From contig CAVSLA010000006.1 of the NCBI GenBank assembly GCA_963728825.1, positions 620,001 through 684,000 on the forward strand: a stretch of 64,000 nt of DNA, read 5' to 3'. Under the pieces are notes generated by a model. That model was given only the letters and a program-made list of their open reading frames with translations. It ran no database searches and was not told the origin of the DNA. Position numbers and translations under genes: made by a program. This document shows, piece by piece, positions 1-7,783 of the stretch. This DNA comes from CAVREM01 sp963728825. Its GTDB lineage: Bacteria > Acidobacteriota > Vicinamibacteria > Vicinamibacterales > CAVVIG01. The stretch's first letter is position 1, and every line of letters starts with the position of its first letter.

Positions 1-1
1 G

Positions 2-895
2 GTGACGCTGCAATCCATGACCGCGGCGTATGCCGCCTTTGCCAATCGCGGCGAGGTTCCCAAACCGATGATGGTCCGTCGCGTCGAGGACCGCGACGGT
101 CGCGTCCTGTTTGCCGAAAAGGAATCGTCGACGCGCGCCGTCAGCGAGTCGACGGCGTTCCTGATGTCGACGATGTTGTCCGACGTCATCAACGCGGGGA
201 CCGCCACCCGCGCGCGCCGCACCGGCTTCACGCTGCCGGCGGCCGGGAAGACCGGAACGACCAACGACTTCAAGGACGCGTGGTTCATCGGCTACACGCC
301 GTCGATCATCGCCGGCGTGTGGGTTGGCTTCGATCAGCCGCGGACCATCATGCGGAACGGCTTCGCCGGCGATATCGCGGTGCCGATCTGGACGACGTTC
401 ATGAAGAGCGCCACGCGCACCCACAAGCCGCAGTACTTCAAGGCGCCTGCAGGGGTGACCTCAACGTCCGTCTGCCGTCTGTCCGGCAAGCTCGCCGACG
501 ATGGCTGCGAGGAGGTTGAAGTCGTCGAGCCGAACGGCGGTCTGTCGCGTCGCTCGATGGTCTACACGGAATACTTCGCGCGAAATACGGTCCCGACCGA
601 AACCTGCGACCTGCACCCGAAACGCAATTTCTTCGGGACGGTCGCGTCGATCTTCCGTTCCGACAGCGAAGGAACCCCCGCCCGAGCGGACGAGGCGGTT
701 CTGCCGCCACCGCCGGCCGGTCCGGCCGTCTCGGCGACCACCGGTCGTGCTTCGGCAGACGTCACCGAAGCGAAGATCCCTCCGTCAGCTGAGGAGCCGA
801 AGAAGAAGCGCGGCTTCTGGTCGCGGCTGTTCGGCATCGGCGGGGACGAGAAAGACGACAAAAAGGACGCGAAAAAGGACGATAAAGATCAGTGA
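2..895 (+). CDS. Class A penicillin-binding protein (PBP1A family), C-terminal part, 5' end outside window
   Basis: This is the C-terminal end of a bifunctional peptidoglycan glycosyltransferase/transpeptidase, a periplasmic enzyme anchored in the inner membrane that cross-links murein. The reading frame is open from the window edge, so the glycosyltransferase domain and the SxxK and SxN motifs lie upstream and cannot be seen. The third active-site motif is visible as A-G-K-T-G-T-T-N-D at about residues 81-89 of the visible part, followed by D-A-W-F-I-G-Y-T-P, which is typical of the family. After the domain comes a low-complexity tail rich in Pro and Ala and then in Lys and Asp, ending in K-D-D-K-D-Q, likely disordered. 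The gene stops 24 bases before holB and probably shares a transcript with it. Family assignment is secure; PBP1A against other class A types is inferred from the motif context. Confidence 0.9.
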   Translation: MTLQSMTAAYAAFANRGEVPKPMMVRRVEDRDGRVLFAEKESSTRAVSESTAFLMSTMLSDVINAGTATRARRTGFTLPAAGKTGTTNDFKDAWFIGYTPSIIAGVWVGFDQPRTIMRNGFAGDIAVPIWTTFMKSATRTHKPQYFKAPAGVTSTSVCRLSGKLADDGCEEVEVVEPNGGLSRRSMVYTEYFARNTVPTETCDLHPKRNFFGTVASIFRSDSEGTPARADEAVLPPPPAGPAVSATTGRASADVTEAKIPPSAEEPKKKRGFWSRLFGIGGDEKDDKKDAKKDDKDQ

Positions 896-919
896 TACGA
901 TCCGTCTCGAAGCGCGTGG

Positions 920-1957
920 ATGCCGTTTCGAGACATCGTCGGTCACAGGCGGCTGGTCGGCCTCGTCGCGCGATCGGTACATCGCGCCACGTTGCCGCCG
1001 AGCCTGATCCTTGCGGGCCCTGAAGGGGTCGGCAAGCGTCTCCTTGCCTTTGCAACCGCCCAGGCGCTGAACTGTTCCAGCCCGGTCATTCCCGAATCCG
1101 GCGTTTCGAGCCCGGCCACCGACCGCCTCGACTGCGATGCGTGCGGCCTCTGCCCGTCATGCTTGAAGATCTCGCGGGCTGTTCACCCGGCCGTACACCT
1201 GATTGAGCCGGGAGATAACGGCTCGATCAGGATCGAGCAGGTACGCGAAGTCATCGACCGGGCCGGTTATCGCCCGTTCGAAGGACGCTGGCGGGTCGTC
1301 ATCATCGATCAGGCCGACGCGCTCGTACCGCAGGCGCAGAATGCGCTGCTGAAGACCCTGGAGGAGCCGCCCTCGTCTGCGGTGTTCCTTCTCGTGACGT
1401 CGCGGCCCGATGCGCTGTTGCCGACGGTGCTGTCGCGGTGCCCCAGGCTTCGCTTTCGACCGCTCGATGCAGACGATGTCGCGAGCGTGCTGACAAAGCA
1501 GGGGCGCAGCAAAACAGAAGCGCATGCGATTGCTGCGGCCGCCGATGGCAGCATCGGTCGCGCCATGGCGGTCAGCGCTGACGATCTCGTGGAAGCTCGT
1601 GATGTCGCCGTCCGGGTGCTCGCACACGCCGCGGCCAGCGATGACGCGCGCCGGCGTCTCGAGAGCACCAGGGATCTGCTCGCAAAAACCGGCGCGGGCG
1701 GCGCGGGCGATCGGGAGCAACTGGCCATCAACCTTCGAGCGATGGCGTCGCTGCTGCGCGACGCCGGGCTGTTGTCAACCCGCAGCGACGCCGGCGCACT
1801 GGCGAATCCTGACGTCAAACCCGCCATCGAACGGTTGACGGCGTTTCGCGGCGAGCGCGGCATTCAGGCATTCACAGCGATCGATCAGGCACTGGTGGCG
1901 CTCGAACGGAATGCGGGCGTCAAGATTGTCGCGGACTGGGTTGTGCTGCAACTCTGA
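920..1957 (+). CDS. holB: DNA polymerase III delta' subunit
   Basis: A clamp-loader subunit of 345 aa that with delta and gamma/tau loads the beta clamp on primed DNA. A P-loop-like G-P-E-G-V-G-K-R lies at residues 33-40. A zinc-binding cluster C-D-A-C-G-L-C-P-S-C follows near residues 74-83. A Walker B-like V-V-I-I-D-Q-A-D is followed by N-A-L-L-K-T-L-E-E-P-P and the S-R-C motif of clamp-loader ATPases. The length fits the family. Start: ATG at 920, giving M-P-F-R-D-I-V-G-H, the usual beginning of these proteins. It lies 24 bases after the penicillin-binding protein gene and is followed within 10 bases by the RicT/PSP1 gene; DnaX-type/PSP1 adjacency is common in bacteria. A tau/gamma protein is longer, so delta' is preferred. 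Confidence 0.92.
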   Translation: MPFRDIVGHRRLVGLVARSVHRATLPPSLILAGPEGVGKRLLAFATAQALNCSSPVIPESGVSSPATDRLDCDACGLCPSCLKISRAVHPAVHLIEPGDNGSIRIEQVREVIDRAGYRPFEGRWRVVIIDQADALVPQAQNALLKTLEEPPSSAVFLLVTSRPDALLPTVLSRCPRLRFRPLDADDVASVLTKQGRSKTEAHAIAAAADGSIGRAMAVSADDLVEARDVAVRVLAHAAASDDARRRLESTRDLLAKTGAGGAGDREQLAINLRAMASLLRDAGLLSTRSDAGALANPDVKPAIERLTAFRGERGIQAFTAIDQALVALERNAGVKIVADWVVLQL

Positions 1958-1965
1958 GATTGCCA

Positions 1966-2763
1966 ATGAGCGCTTCCGAACCTGCACGCCTCGTGTCGGT
2001 CAAGCTGACTCCGGTCGGGCGCGCGCAGACCTTCCTGCTCGACGATCTCCAGGTGGACCACCAGCCGCGGGTCGGCGAGCAGGTCGTGGTTCAGACCGAG
2101 GGCGGACCGGCGGTCGGCACGGTGGTGCGCGGCGTTCCGCAACTGCTCGAACGGCGCCGTCCGCCCGAAGACTCGCCGCAGCGCGTCGTCCGACTCGCCA
2201 CCCACGACGACATCGTCGCCCGCCTGAAGCACCAGCAGCGGGAGCGGGACGCCTTCCGCATCGCTACCCTGAAGGTCCGCGAGCGCGGCCTGGCCATGAA
2301 GCTGACGCGGGTCGAGCAGGCGTTCGACGGCTCACGTCTGGTGTTCTACTTCACCGCCGACACGCGGGTCGACTTCCGCGAGCTGGTGCGCGAGCTCGCC
2401 GCCGAGTTCCGGGCGCGGATCGAGATGCGGCAAATGGGCGTCCGCGACGAGGCGAAGGTCCTCGGCGGCTATGGCACATGCGGTCGTCCGCTCTGCTGCA
2501 CGACGTTTCTCACCAGCTTCGAGCCGGTGTCGATCAAGATGGCCAAGCAGCAGGATCTGAGCCTCAACCCGTCGAAGCTCTCGGGGCTGTGCGGCCGGTT
2601 GAAATGCTGCCTGCGCTACGAACTGCCAAACGCCAAGGGACAGGTCCACGGTGGCTGCGGCAGCGAAGGCGGCTGCGACAATCCCGGCGGCTGCGGCACC
2701 GGCGGCTGCGGTGCCGGAGGGTGCGGCAGCGGTGGCTGCGGCTCGTGCGGCAGCCGACGCTGA
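1966..2763 (+). CDS. PSP1-domain protein (RicT/YaaT family) with a cysteine-glycine-rich tail
   Basis: A cytoplasmic PSP1 domain protein. In Bacillus the homologue RicT (YaaT) belongs to an Fe-S protein complex that affects RNA processing and phosphorelay signalling; the role here is inferred from that family. The conserved core is visible: V-K-L-T-P-V-G near the start, then G-T-C-G-R-P-L-C-C-T-T-F-L and G-L-C-G-R-L-K-C-C-L-R-Y-E. These carry the paired cysteines thought to bind a cluster. Beyond the core, about 35 residues form repeats of G-G-C-G with seven more cysteines, which is not a usual feature of the family. I chose ATG 1966; an in-frame TTG at 1960 would add two residues. It lies 8 bases after holB and just before pdxA. 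Confidence 0.85.
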   Translation: MSASEPARLVSVKLTPVGRAQTFLLDDLQVDHQPRVGEQVVVQTEGGPAVGTVVRGVPQLLERRRPPEDSPQRVVRLATHDDIVARLKHQQRERDAFRIATLKVRERGLAMKLTRVEQAFDGSRLVFYFTADTRVDFRELVRELAAEFRARIEMRQMGVRDEAKVLGGYGTCGRPLCCTTFLTSFEPVSIKMAKQQDLSLNPSKLSGLCGRLKCCLRYELPNAKGQVHGGCGSEGGCDNPGGCGTGGCGAGGCGSGGCGSCGSRR

Positions 2764-2773
2764 AGTCGGTCGA

Positions 2774-3658
2774 ATGAGAAAACCCCGCATCGCCATCACA
2801 GCTGGCGATCCGTCCGGGATCGGGCCGGAGGTCGCTGCCCGGGCGGCGAACGACACCTCGGTACGTGAGGTCTGCGAGCCCATCATTTATGGACCGCCGC
2901 CGGGGGAGATCTTCCGACCCGGCGAGCTGAGTGCTGATGCGGGCCGGGCGGCGCACGACGTCATTGTCCGGGCGGTTGCCGACGCGCAGCGCGGGGTCGT
3001 CGAGGCGATCGCGACGGCACCCATCAACAAGGAAGCCTTTCGGCTGGCCGGCCTGCCCTGGGCCGGTCACACCGATCTGCTGGCGCACCTGACCGGGGCG
3101 CCGCAGGTCGCGATGATGTTTCATTCGGAACCGTTGCGGGTCGTGCTGGCGACGGTTCACGTGCCGCTGGCTGCTGTTCCGGGTCTCTTGAACCGCGGCC
3201 TGATGGAGTCGACGATCGCGCTCACCGCCCGGGAGCTGCCGCGGTTTGGCATCGCTGCACCACGCATCGCCGTGGCGGGCCTCAATCCGCACGCGGGGGA
3301 GCATGGGTTGTTCGGCTGTGAAGAAGAGCGCGTGATCGGCCCTGCAATCATGGCGTCGAGAGAGCAAGGGATCGAGGTGAGCGGTCCGTTTCCCGCCGAC
3401 ACGATCTTCGTGAGGGCCAGCCGAGGCGAATTCGACGTGGTGATCGCGTGCTATCACGATCAGGGACTGATTCCGGTGAAGCTCATCGCCTTCGGCCGCG
3501 CCGTCAACGTCACGCTGGGATTGCCGATCGTCCGGACCTCGGTGGACCACGGCACCGCGTTCGACATCGCCGGACAAGGGATCGCCGACCCGGGCAGCAT
3601 GATCGAAGCGGTCCGTCTCGCCGCGCGGCTCGCGGCGGTAAGTCGCGACGGTACGTAG
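2774..3658 (+). CDS. pdxA: 4-hydroxythreonine-4-phosphate dehydrogenase (compact)
   Basis: PdxA oxidises 4-phosphohydroxy-L-threonine in the DXP-dependent branch of pyridoxal 5'-phosphate synthesis; it is a cytosolic, metal-dependent dimer. Diagnostic stretches are I-T-A-G-D-P-S-G-I-G-P-E at the N-terminus, A-P-I-N-K-E, W-A-G-H-T-D near residue 98, G-L-N-P-H-A-G-E, C-Y-H-D-Q-G near 226 and R-T-S-V-D-H-G-T-A near 252, which together hold the metal-binding His residues. At 294 aa it is shorter than the usual roughly 330; the gap falls between the first glycine loop and the A-P-I-N-K-E stretch. Start: ATG 2774, eleven bases after the PSP1 stop; the frame is open further upstream but only as a low-complexity shadow of the PSP1 tail. 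The stop codon TAG lies inside a palindromic repeat copy. Confidence 0.92.
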   Translation: MRKPRIAITAGDPSGIGPEVAARAANDTSVREVCEPIIYGPPPGEIFRPGELSADAGRAAHDVIVRAVADAQRGVVEAIATAPINKEAFRLAGLPWAGHTDLLAHLTGAPQVAMMFHSEPLRVVLATVHVPLAAVPGLLNRGLMESTIALTARELPRFGIAAPRIAVAGLNPHAGEHGLFGCEEERVIGPAIMASREQGIEVSGPFPADTIFVRASRGEFDVVIACYHDQGLIPVKLIAFGRAVNVTLGLPIVRTSVDHGTAFDIAGQGIADPGSMIEAVRLAARLAAVSRDGT

Positions 3659-3710
3659 GGCGGACCTCTTAGGTCGCGACAGTACGTAGAGCGGACCTCT
3701 TAGGTCCGGT
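3642..3710 (+). repeat. Two tandem copies of the TACGTA/GGACC-TCTTA-GGTCC palindromic repeat
   Basis: Two direct copies, 31 bases apart, of a unit that reads GTCGCGAC, then GTACGTAG, then GCGGACC-TCTTA-GGTCC. The second half of each copy is an inverted repeat around TCTTA. The pdxA stop codon (3656-3658) is the TAG of the first GTACGTAG. Four more copies sit at 11193-11330. This looks like a REP-type extragenic palindrome family. Confidence 0.8.
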
Positions 3711-4135
3711 TCGCAGTTGCGTTGACGTCAGCGCGGCGGGTCCTGTCGCCGAACAGCCCCACCAGGTGCTCGGCCGACAAACCCTGTCACGGGAGACGGC
3801 CTGCGCGCCTGGCGGGGCGCCCCGTTCGGAGCCACCCACTCGCGGCTGGCTGCGCACGTCAACCCAACTGCCTGTGGTGACGATCCGAGTTGGGTTGGCG
3901 TGCTGTGGCGCGCAGCCGTGTGGAGGCGGCCGTCAGGGATCAGGACCGCGCGAGGAGGCTGAGGGGCCGCGCGCGCAGGGACCCAACGCCGCACGATCAC
4001 CAGGCGTTGGGCGCGAGCCGTCAGCCGGTCGTACCGGCCCCCACAGCGCGGTCCGGCCGCCGGAACCCGGCTGTGCGACGCAGCACGGCAACACAACACA
4101 ACTCAAATCAGGATGAGGTCCGCCGAAAACAGACG
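3659..4135. other. 477-base non-coding gap with strong hairpins, pdxA-smpB
   Basis: No credible gene on either strand. After the repeat copies, the stretch holds strong inverted repeats. One hairpin pairs CAACCCAACT (3860-3869) with AGTTGGGTTG (3888-3897) and extends outwards by a GCACGT/GCGTGC helix with one G-T pair. A second pairs CCCAACGCC (3982-3990) with GGCGTTGGG (4003-4011). A short CCGGT/ACCGG helix follows. This density of complementary arms suggests a structured RNA or leader. I find no tmRNA T-loop, no SRP loop and no RNase P core. Confidence 0.5.
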
Positions 4136-4612
4136 ATGAAGGAAAAAACCGAACGCGAGCTCGCCCAGGCCAACGTGGCCGAAAACCGCAAGGCGTACCA
4201 CGATTACCACCTGCTCGAGACGTTCGAGGCGGGGATCGCGCTGCTCGGCACCGAGGTCAAGGCGATCCGCGAAGGACGGGTCAACCTCCGCGACAGCTTC
4301 GCGCGCGTTGAGGGCGGCGAGCTGTTTCTCTACAACGTCAACATCAGCCCGTACAGTCATCGCGGATACGTCGACCACGCGCCGCTGCGGGCCCGCAAGC
4401 TGCTGTTGCACCGCGAAGAGATCCGCAAGTTGATCGGCAAGACCGTCGAGCGTGGCATGACGCTGGTTCCGGTCCGGATGTACTTCAAGAACGGGAGGGT
4501 CAAGGTGGCCATCAGCCTCGCGAAAGGCAAGAAGGACTACGACAAGCGGGAGACGATCAAGCGCCGGGAGACGGATCGCGAGACCCGGGCGGCGATCAAG
4601 TCGCGGCGGTAG
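4136..4612 (+). CDS. smpB: SsrA-binding protein SmpB
   Basis: SmpB binds the tRNA-like domain of tmRNA and is needed for trans-translation, which rescues stalled ribosomes. The 158-aa length fits. The oligonucleotide-binding barrel shows N-R-K-A-Y-H-D-Y, G-I-A-L-L-G-T-E-V-K-A-I-R, N-L-R-D-S-F, the central N-I-S-P-Y and a late L-V-P-V-R-M-Y-F. The basic C-terminal tail contains A-K-G-K-K-D-Y-D-K-R, which inserts into the ribosomal decoding centre in studied homologues. Start: ATG 4136, which begins M-K-E-K-T; the frame is open upstream but only through hairpin-rich non-coding sequence. The tmRNA gene itself is not seen in this window. The next gene begins 15 bases downstream on the same strand. 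Confidence 0.95.
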   Translation: MKEKTERELAQANVAENRKAYHDYHLLETFEAGIALLGTEVKAIREGRVNLRDSFARVEGGELFLYNVNISPYSHRGYVDHAPLRARKLLLHREEIRKLIGKTVERGMTLVPVRMYFKNGRVKVAISLAKGKKDYDKRETIKRRETDRETRAAIKSRR

Positions 4613-4627
4613 TTAGAATAGCTGTCC

Positions 4628-5759
4628 ATGCCTACGACGGTTCCTCTACTCGACCTGCAGGCGCAGAACGGGCCGCTGCGCGACGAAATTCTGGCGGCGA
4701 TCGCGCGGGTGTGCGACAGCCAGCGGTTCATCATGGGCCCTGAGATCGAGGCGCTGGAGAACGAGCTCTGCGGCCTGCTCGGCGCCAGGCATGCGATTGC
4801 GGTGTCATCCGGGACCGACGCCGTGCTGCTGGCGCTGATGACGCTCGGCATCGACCAGGGCGATGAAGTGGTGACGTCGACCTACTCGTTCTTCGCGACG
4901 GCCGGCGCGGTGGTCCGGGTGGGCGCGCGGCCGGTGCTCGTGGACATCGACCCGTCGACGTTCAACCTGGATCCGGCGCAGGTTGCCGCCGCGATCACGC
5001 CGCGGACGAAAGCGATCATGCCGGTCCACCTGTTCGGGTTGAGCGCCGATCTGGATCCGATCCTCGACGAAGGCGTCCCGGTCGGGTGTGCCGGTCGTCG
5101 AGGACGCGGCCCAGGCGATCGGCGCAACCTATCGAACCCGGCCGGTCGGCGCCTGCGGAGCGATGGGCTGCTTTTCGTTCTTTCCCAGCAAGAACCTGGG
5201 CGCGTTCGGCGATGCGGGGCTGCTCACCACCAACGACGCGGAGCTGGCGCGACGAGCGCGGCTGCTCCGGACGCACGGCATGCACCCCAAGTACTACCAT
5301 CATCTGATCGGCGGCAATTTCCGGATGGATGCCCTGCAGGCCGCCGTGCTGCGGGTCAAGGCGCCCCACCTCGCGGCCTGGACCGAAGCGAGACGCCTCA
5401 ACGCGAGCCGTTATCATCGGTTGTTCGCCGATGCCGGCGTCGCAGGACGCATCACGCTGCCGGTGGAACCTCCGGGCCGGCGCCACATCTTCAACCAGTT
5501 CGTGATCCGCACGCCCGACCGCGATCAGCTCAAGCAGCACCTCGACGCGCGCGGCATCGGCAACGAGATCTATTACCCCGTACCGTTCCATCTGCAGCCG
5601 TGCTTCGCCAACCTGGGACATCGCGCCGGCGACTTTCCCCATGCCGAACAAGCGGCCCGCGAGAGCCTCGCGATTCCAATTTATGGCGAGCTGACGCTGG
5701 AACAACAGCAGACCGTGGTCGAAGCGGTCGCGGACTTCGTGCTGGCCAGGGTGTCGTGA
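4628..5759 (+). CDS. DegT/DnrJ/EryC1/StrS aminotransferase, split by one extra G
   Basis: A PLP-dependent sugar aminotransferase of the type that aminates nucleotide-linked keto-sugars for surface glycans. The N-terminal half reads V-P-L-L-D-L-Q-A-Q-N and G-T-D-A-V-L-L-A-L in one frame. The C-terminal half, from about 5074, continues in the +1 frame with V-P-V-V-E-D-A-A-Q-A-I-G-A and the PLP-lysine motif F-F-P-S-K-N-L-G. Dropping one G of the GG at 5072-5073 restores D-E-A-S-R-S-G-V-P-V-V-E-D and a clean 376-aa protein with Asp159 and Lys188 as cofactor residues. I read this as a sequencing indel rather than decay, since both halves are fully conserved. Start ATG 4628 is 15 bases after smpB. 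The exact sugar substrate cannot be told. Confidence 0.85.
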
Positions 5760-5760
5760 T

Positions 5761-5802
5761 TCCCTTTGTGTCCTTTGTACCCATTGTGTCCTTTGTGTTT
5801 AG
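5761..5802 (+). repeat. TTTGTGTCCTTTGT short repeat, intergenic copy
   Basis: The gap between the aminotransferase and the reductase is filled by CTTTGTGTCCTTTGT, a spacer, and a second TTGTGTCCTTTGTG. A related copy in the opposite orientation occurs after the BACON gene at 22777-22800. It is a low-complexity, dispersed intergenic repeat with no coding potential that I can see. Confidence 0.6.
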
Positions 5803-5808
5803 ACGCTG

Positions 5809-6691
5809 ATGCGCATCGCGGTCATCGGATCCAGAGGACAGCTCGGTGCCGCCGTCGTCCACGAGTTCTCCCCTCATCATGAGGTAGCGGCGTTCGCGCG
5901 TGCGGATTTCGATATCCTCGATTCGGACGCCGTCGAAGCGGCAATGGCACGGGTCGCGCCGGACGCCATCATCAATTGCGCCGCCTACAACGCGGTGGAT
6001 GCCGCCGAGGACCATCCAGTCGAGGCGCTGCGCATCAACGCGCTGGCCGTTCGCACCATGGCGCGGACGGCAGCTCGGTGCAACGCGGCGCTGATTCACT
6101 GCAGCAGCGATTTCGTGTTCGACGGGACGATCGAGCGTCCATTGACGGAGGAGGATCGCCCGAATCCCCGAAGCGTCTATGCCGCCTCCAAGCTCCTGGG
6201 CGAGTGGTTTGCGGCGGATGCGCCGCGCGCCTACGTTCTGAGGGTGGAGAGCCTGTTCGGACGGGCGCCCGATGGCCCCCCGGCCAAGGGCAGCGTCGAG
6301 ACGATCGTGGCCGCGCTGCGGCGCGGCGAAGCCCCCAGGGTCTTCGAGGACCGAACCGTCTCGCCGACCTACGTTCCTGATGCGGCTTTCGCGATGCGCG
6401 CGCTGCTCGAGCGCGGTGCGCCCGCTGGCGTCTATCACTGCGTCAGTTCGGGTTACTGCACCTGGCTGGAATTCGCGCTCGAGGCCGCGAGGAGGTTGGG
6501 CGTTCCCCCGCGTGTGCAAAGCGTTCGAGTCGCTGAGGTATCGCTGCGGGCCGAACGGCCCAAGGTACTGTGCCCTGTCGAATGCGAAGCTGCTCGACGC
6601 TGGCGTCGAGATGCCGCCCTGGCAGGACGCATTGCAGCGATATCTATCGGCGGTCAGCCACGATCTCGCTCACCAGTCGTCCCACCGCTAG
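5809..6691 (+). CDS. rfbD: dTDP-4-dehydrorhamnose reductase family (RmlD/RfbD), frameshifted near 3' end
   Basis: An extended SDR oxidoreductase; RmlD makes dTDP-L-rhamnose from the 4-keto sugar. The N-terminal nucleotide-binding loop is G-S-R-G-Q-L-G (residues 8-14), followed by D-F-D-I-L-D, N-C-A-A-Y-N-A-V-D-A-A-E and the Y-A-A-S-K catalytic pair (Tyr124, Lys128). The last fifth is in another frame. Removing one G of the GG at 6564-6565 restores R-P-K-Y-C-A-L-S-N-A-K-L and M-P-P-W-Q-D-A-L, the expected C-terminus, ending at TAG 6689-6691 for 293 aa. Without the correction the frame runs to 6768 into a meaningless Pro/Arg tail. The 3' end overlaps the convergent FAD enzyme by 48 bases. No other dTDP-rhamnose genes are in view, so an RmlD paralogue with another sugar remains possible. 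Confidence 0.82.
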
Positions 6692-7741
6692 GCACGAGGT
6701 CAACCCCGGGGATTCGATTCCCGCCGCCTGGACCAGGCGCGGGTTCTGCCGGTCGCGTCGGATCATGAAGTCGGCGAACGACTCTTCGGGAGGATGCAGC
6801 TTGGCGCGGATGCCGCTGCCGGCGATTCGCAGGTCTGACGCGTTGACGTTCTTCAGCAGCCGGCGTGCCGGCTCGACGAAGGCTTCGACCGGTAGACGAT
6901 CGCTGTCGTAATCGTCCTTCCGGTCCTGAAATTTCGCCGTCGGTCCGAGCCAGACGCTGCCATCCACGGTTTTCAGCAGGTGTACGCCCAGCCCGTGTCC
7001 CGAGGCGAGCGGCGGCGGGTAGACCAGTGAATTGACCAGCGACCGCTTGGCCGGAACGAACTCGGCGTATTCGCCGCGGCAGGGATGAATGGTGAACTGC
7101 TCTCCGCCTATCAATCGTGACACCTCGTCGGCATAGAGGCCGGCGGCATTGACGACCTGACCGGCAACGATGGTTTCGCGTTCGGTGCGCAGCTCGATGC
7201 TGCCGTTCGCGTTCGTGGCGCCGAGCAGCTTCGTTCCGGGCAGAAAGATCACGCCTTGGGACTCACCGGTTCGAAGCAGCGTCTTGACGAGCGCTTCCGC
7301 GTCGACGATCCCGCTTTCCGGCGAGTAGAGGGCGCCGATCGCGTGCACCTCCGGTTCGCGCGCGGCGACGAACGCCGCATCGACCATCCGGAGGCCCTCG
7401 ACGCCGTTGGCGGTGCCACGGGCATGCAGCCCTTCGAGCCCCGCCAGCTCCCGGTCATCGTTGGCCACGATGATCTTCCCGGTCTTGCTGTGCGGCACGC
7501 CATGCGCAGCGCAGAACTCGTAGAGCGCCTGCCGTCCTTCGACACATAGTCGAGCTTTGAGTGTTCCGGTCGGGTAGTAGATGCCGGCGTGGATCACGCC
7601 GCTGTTGCGCGTGCTCGTATCGAGACCGGGTCGCGGATGACGTTCGAGGACGCACGTCGACAGCCCGCGCGCGGCGATCGCCAGCGCCGCCGACAGACCG
7701 GTCACACCCCCGCCAATCACCGCGACGTCGATGCGTTCCAT
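6644..7741 (-). CDS. lhgO: L-2-hydroxyglutarate oxidase-like FAD enzyme
   Basis: An FAD-dependent oxidoreductase of the DAO family, 365 aa, most like L-2-hydroxyglutarate dehydrogenase/oxidase (LhgO), which returns the metabolic by-product L-2-hydroxyglutarate to 2-oxoglutarate. Visible features are the dinucleotide-binding G-G-G-V-T-G at residues 10-15, the family stretch N-S-G-V-I-H-A-G-I-Y-Y, V-N-A-A-G-L-Y-A-D, P-C-R-G-E-Y and a late A-G-S-G-I-R-A-K-L. Start: ATG 7741; the frame is open for another 600 bases upstream but over the next gene, with no family homology. It is transcribed divergently from the membrane protein at 7784, with only 42 bases between the two starts, so the promoters must overlap. 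It breaks the otherwise same-strand sugar cluster and may be unrelated to it. Confidence 0.85.
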   Translation of the reverse strand: MERIDVAVIGGGVTGLSAALAIAARGLSTCVLERHPRPGLDTSTRNSGVIHAGIYYPTGTLKARLCVEGRQALYEFCAAHGVPHSKTGKIIVANDDRELAGLEGLHARGTANGVEGLRMVDAAFVAAREPEVHAIGALYSPESGIVDAEALVKTLLRTGESQGVIFLPGTKLLGATNANGSIELRTERETIVAGQVVNAAGLYADEVSRLIGGEQFTIHPCRGEYAEFVPAKRSLVNSLVYPPPLASGHGLGVHLLKTVDGSVWLGPTAKFQDRKDDYDSDRLPVEAFVEPARRLLKNVNASDLRIAGSGIRAKLHPPEESFADFMIRRDRQNPRLVQAAGIESPGLTSCLAVGRLVSEIVADRR

Positions 7742-7783
7742 GCTCAGCACTATGATACGATTTCGTTCTCTTTCCCGGCATTG

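Noticed and set aside
3659..4135. tmRNA, SRP RNA or RNase P RNA next to smpB
   Set aside because: No tRNA-like T-loop with CCA end, no SRP tetraloop region and no RNase P core sequence could be found.
5760..5809. Continuation of the aminotransferase frame to 5809
   Set aside because: The frame is wrong after the extra G near 5073; the true frame stops at 5759 and the rest reads through the intergenic repeat.
6272..6691. Separate 139-aa protein at the end of the reductase
   Set aside because: Only its last 55 residues have protein-like text, and they are the natural C-terminus of the reductase after a one-base correction.
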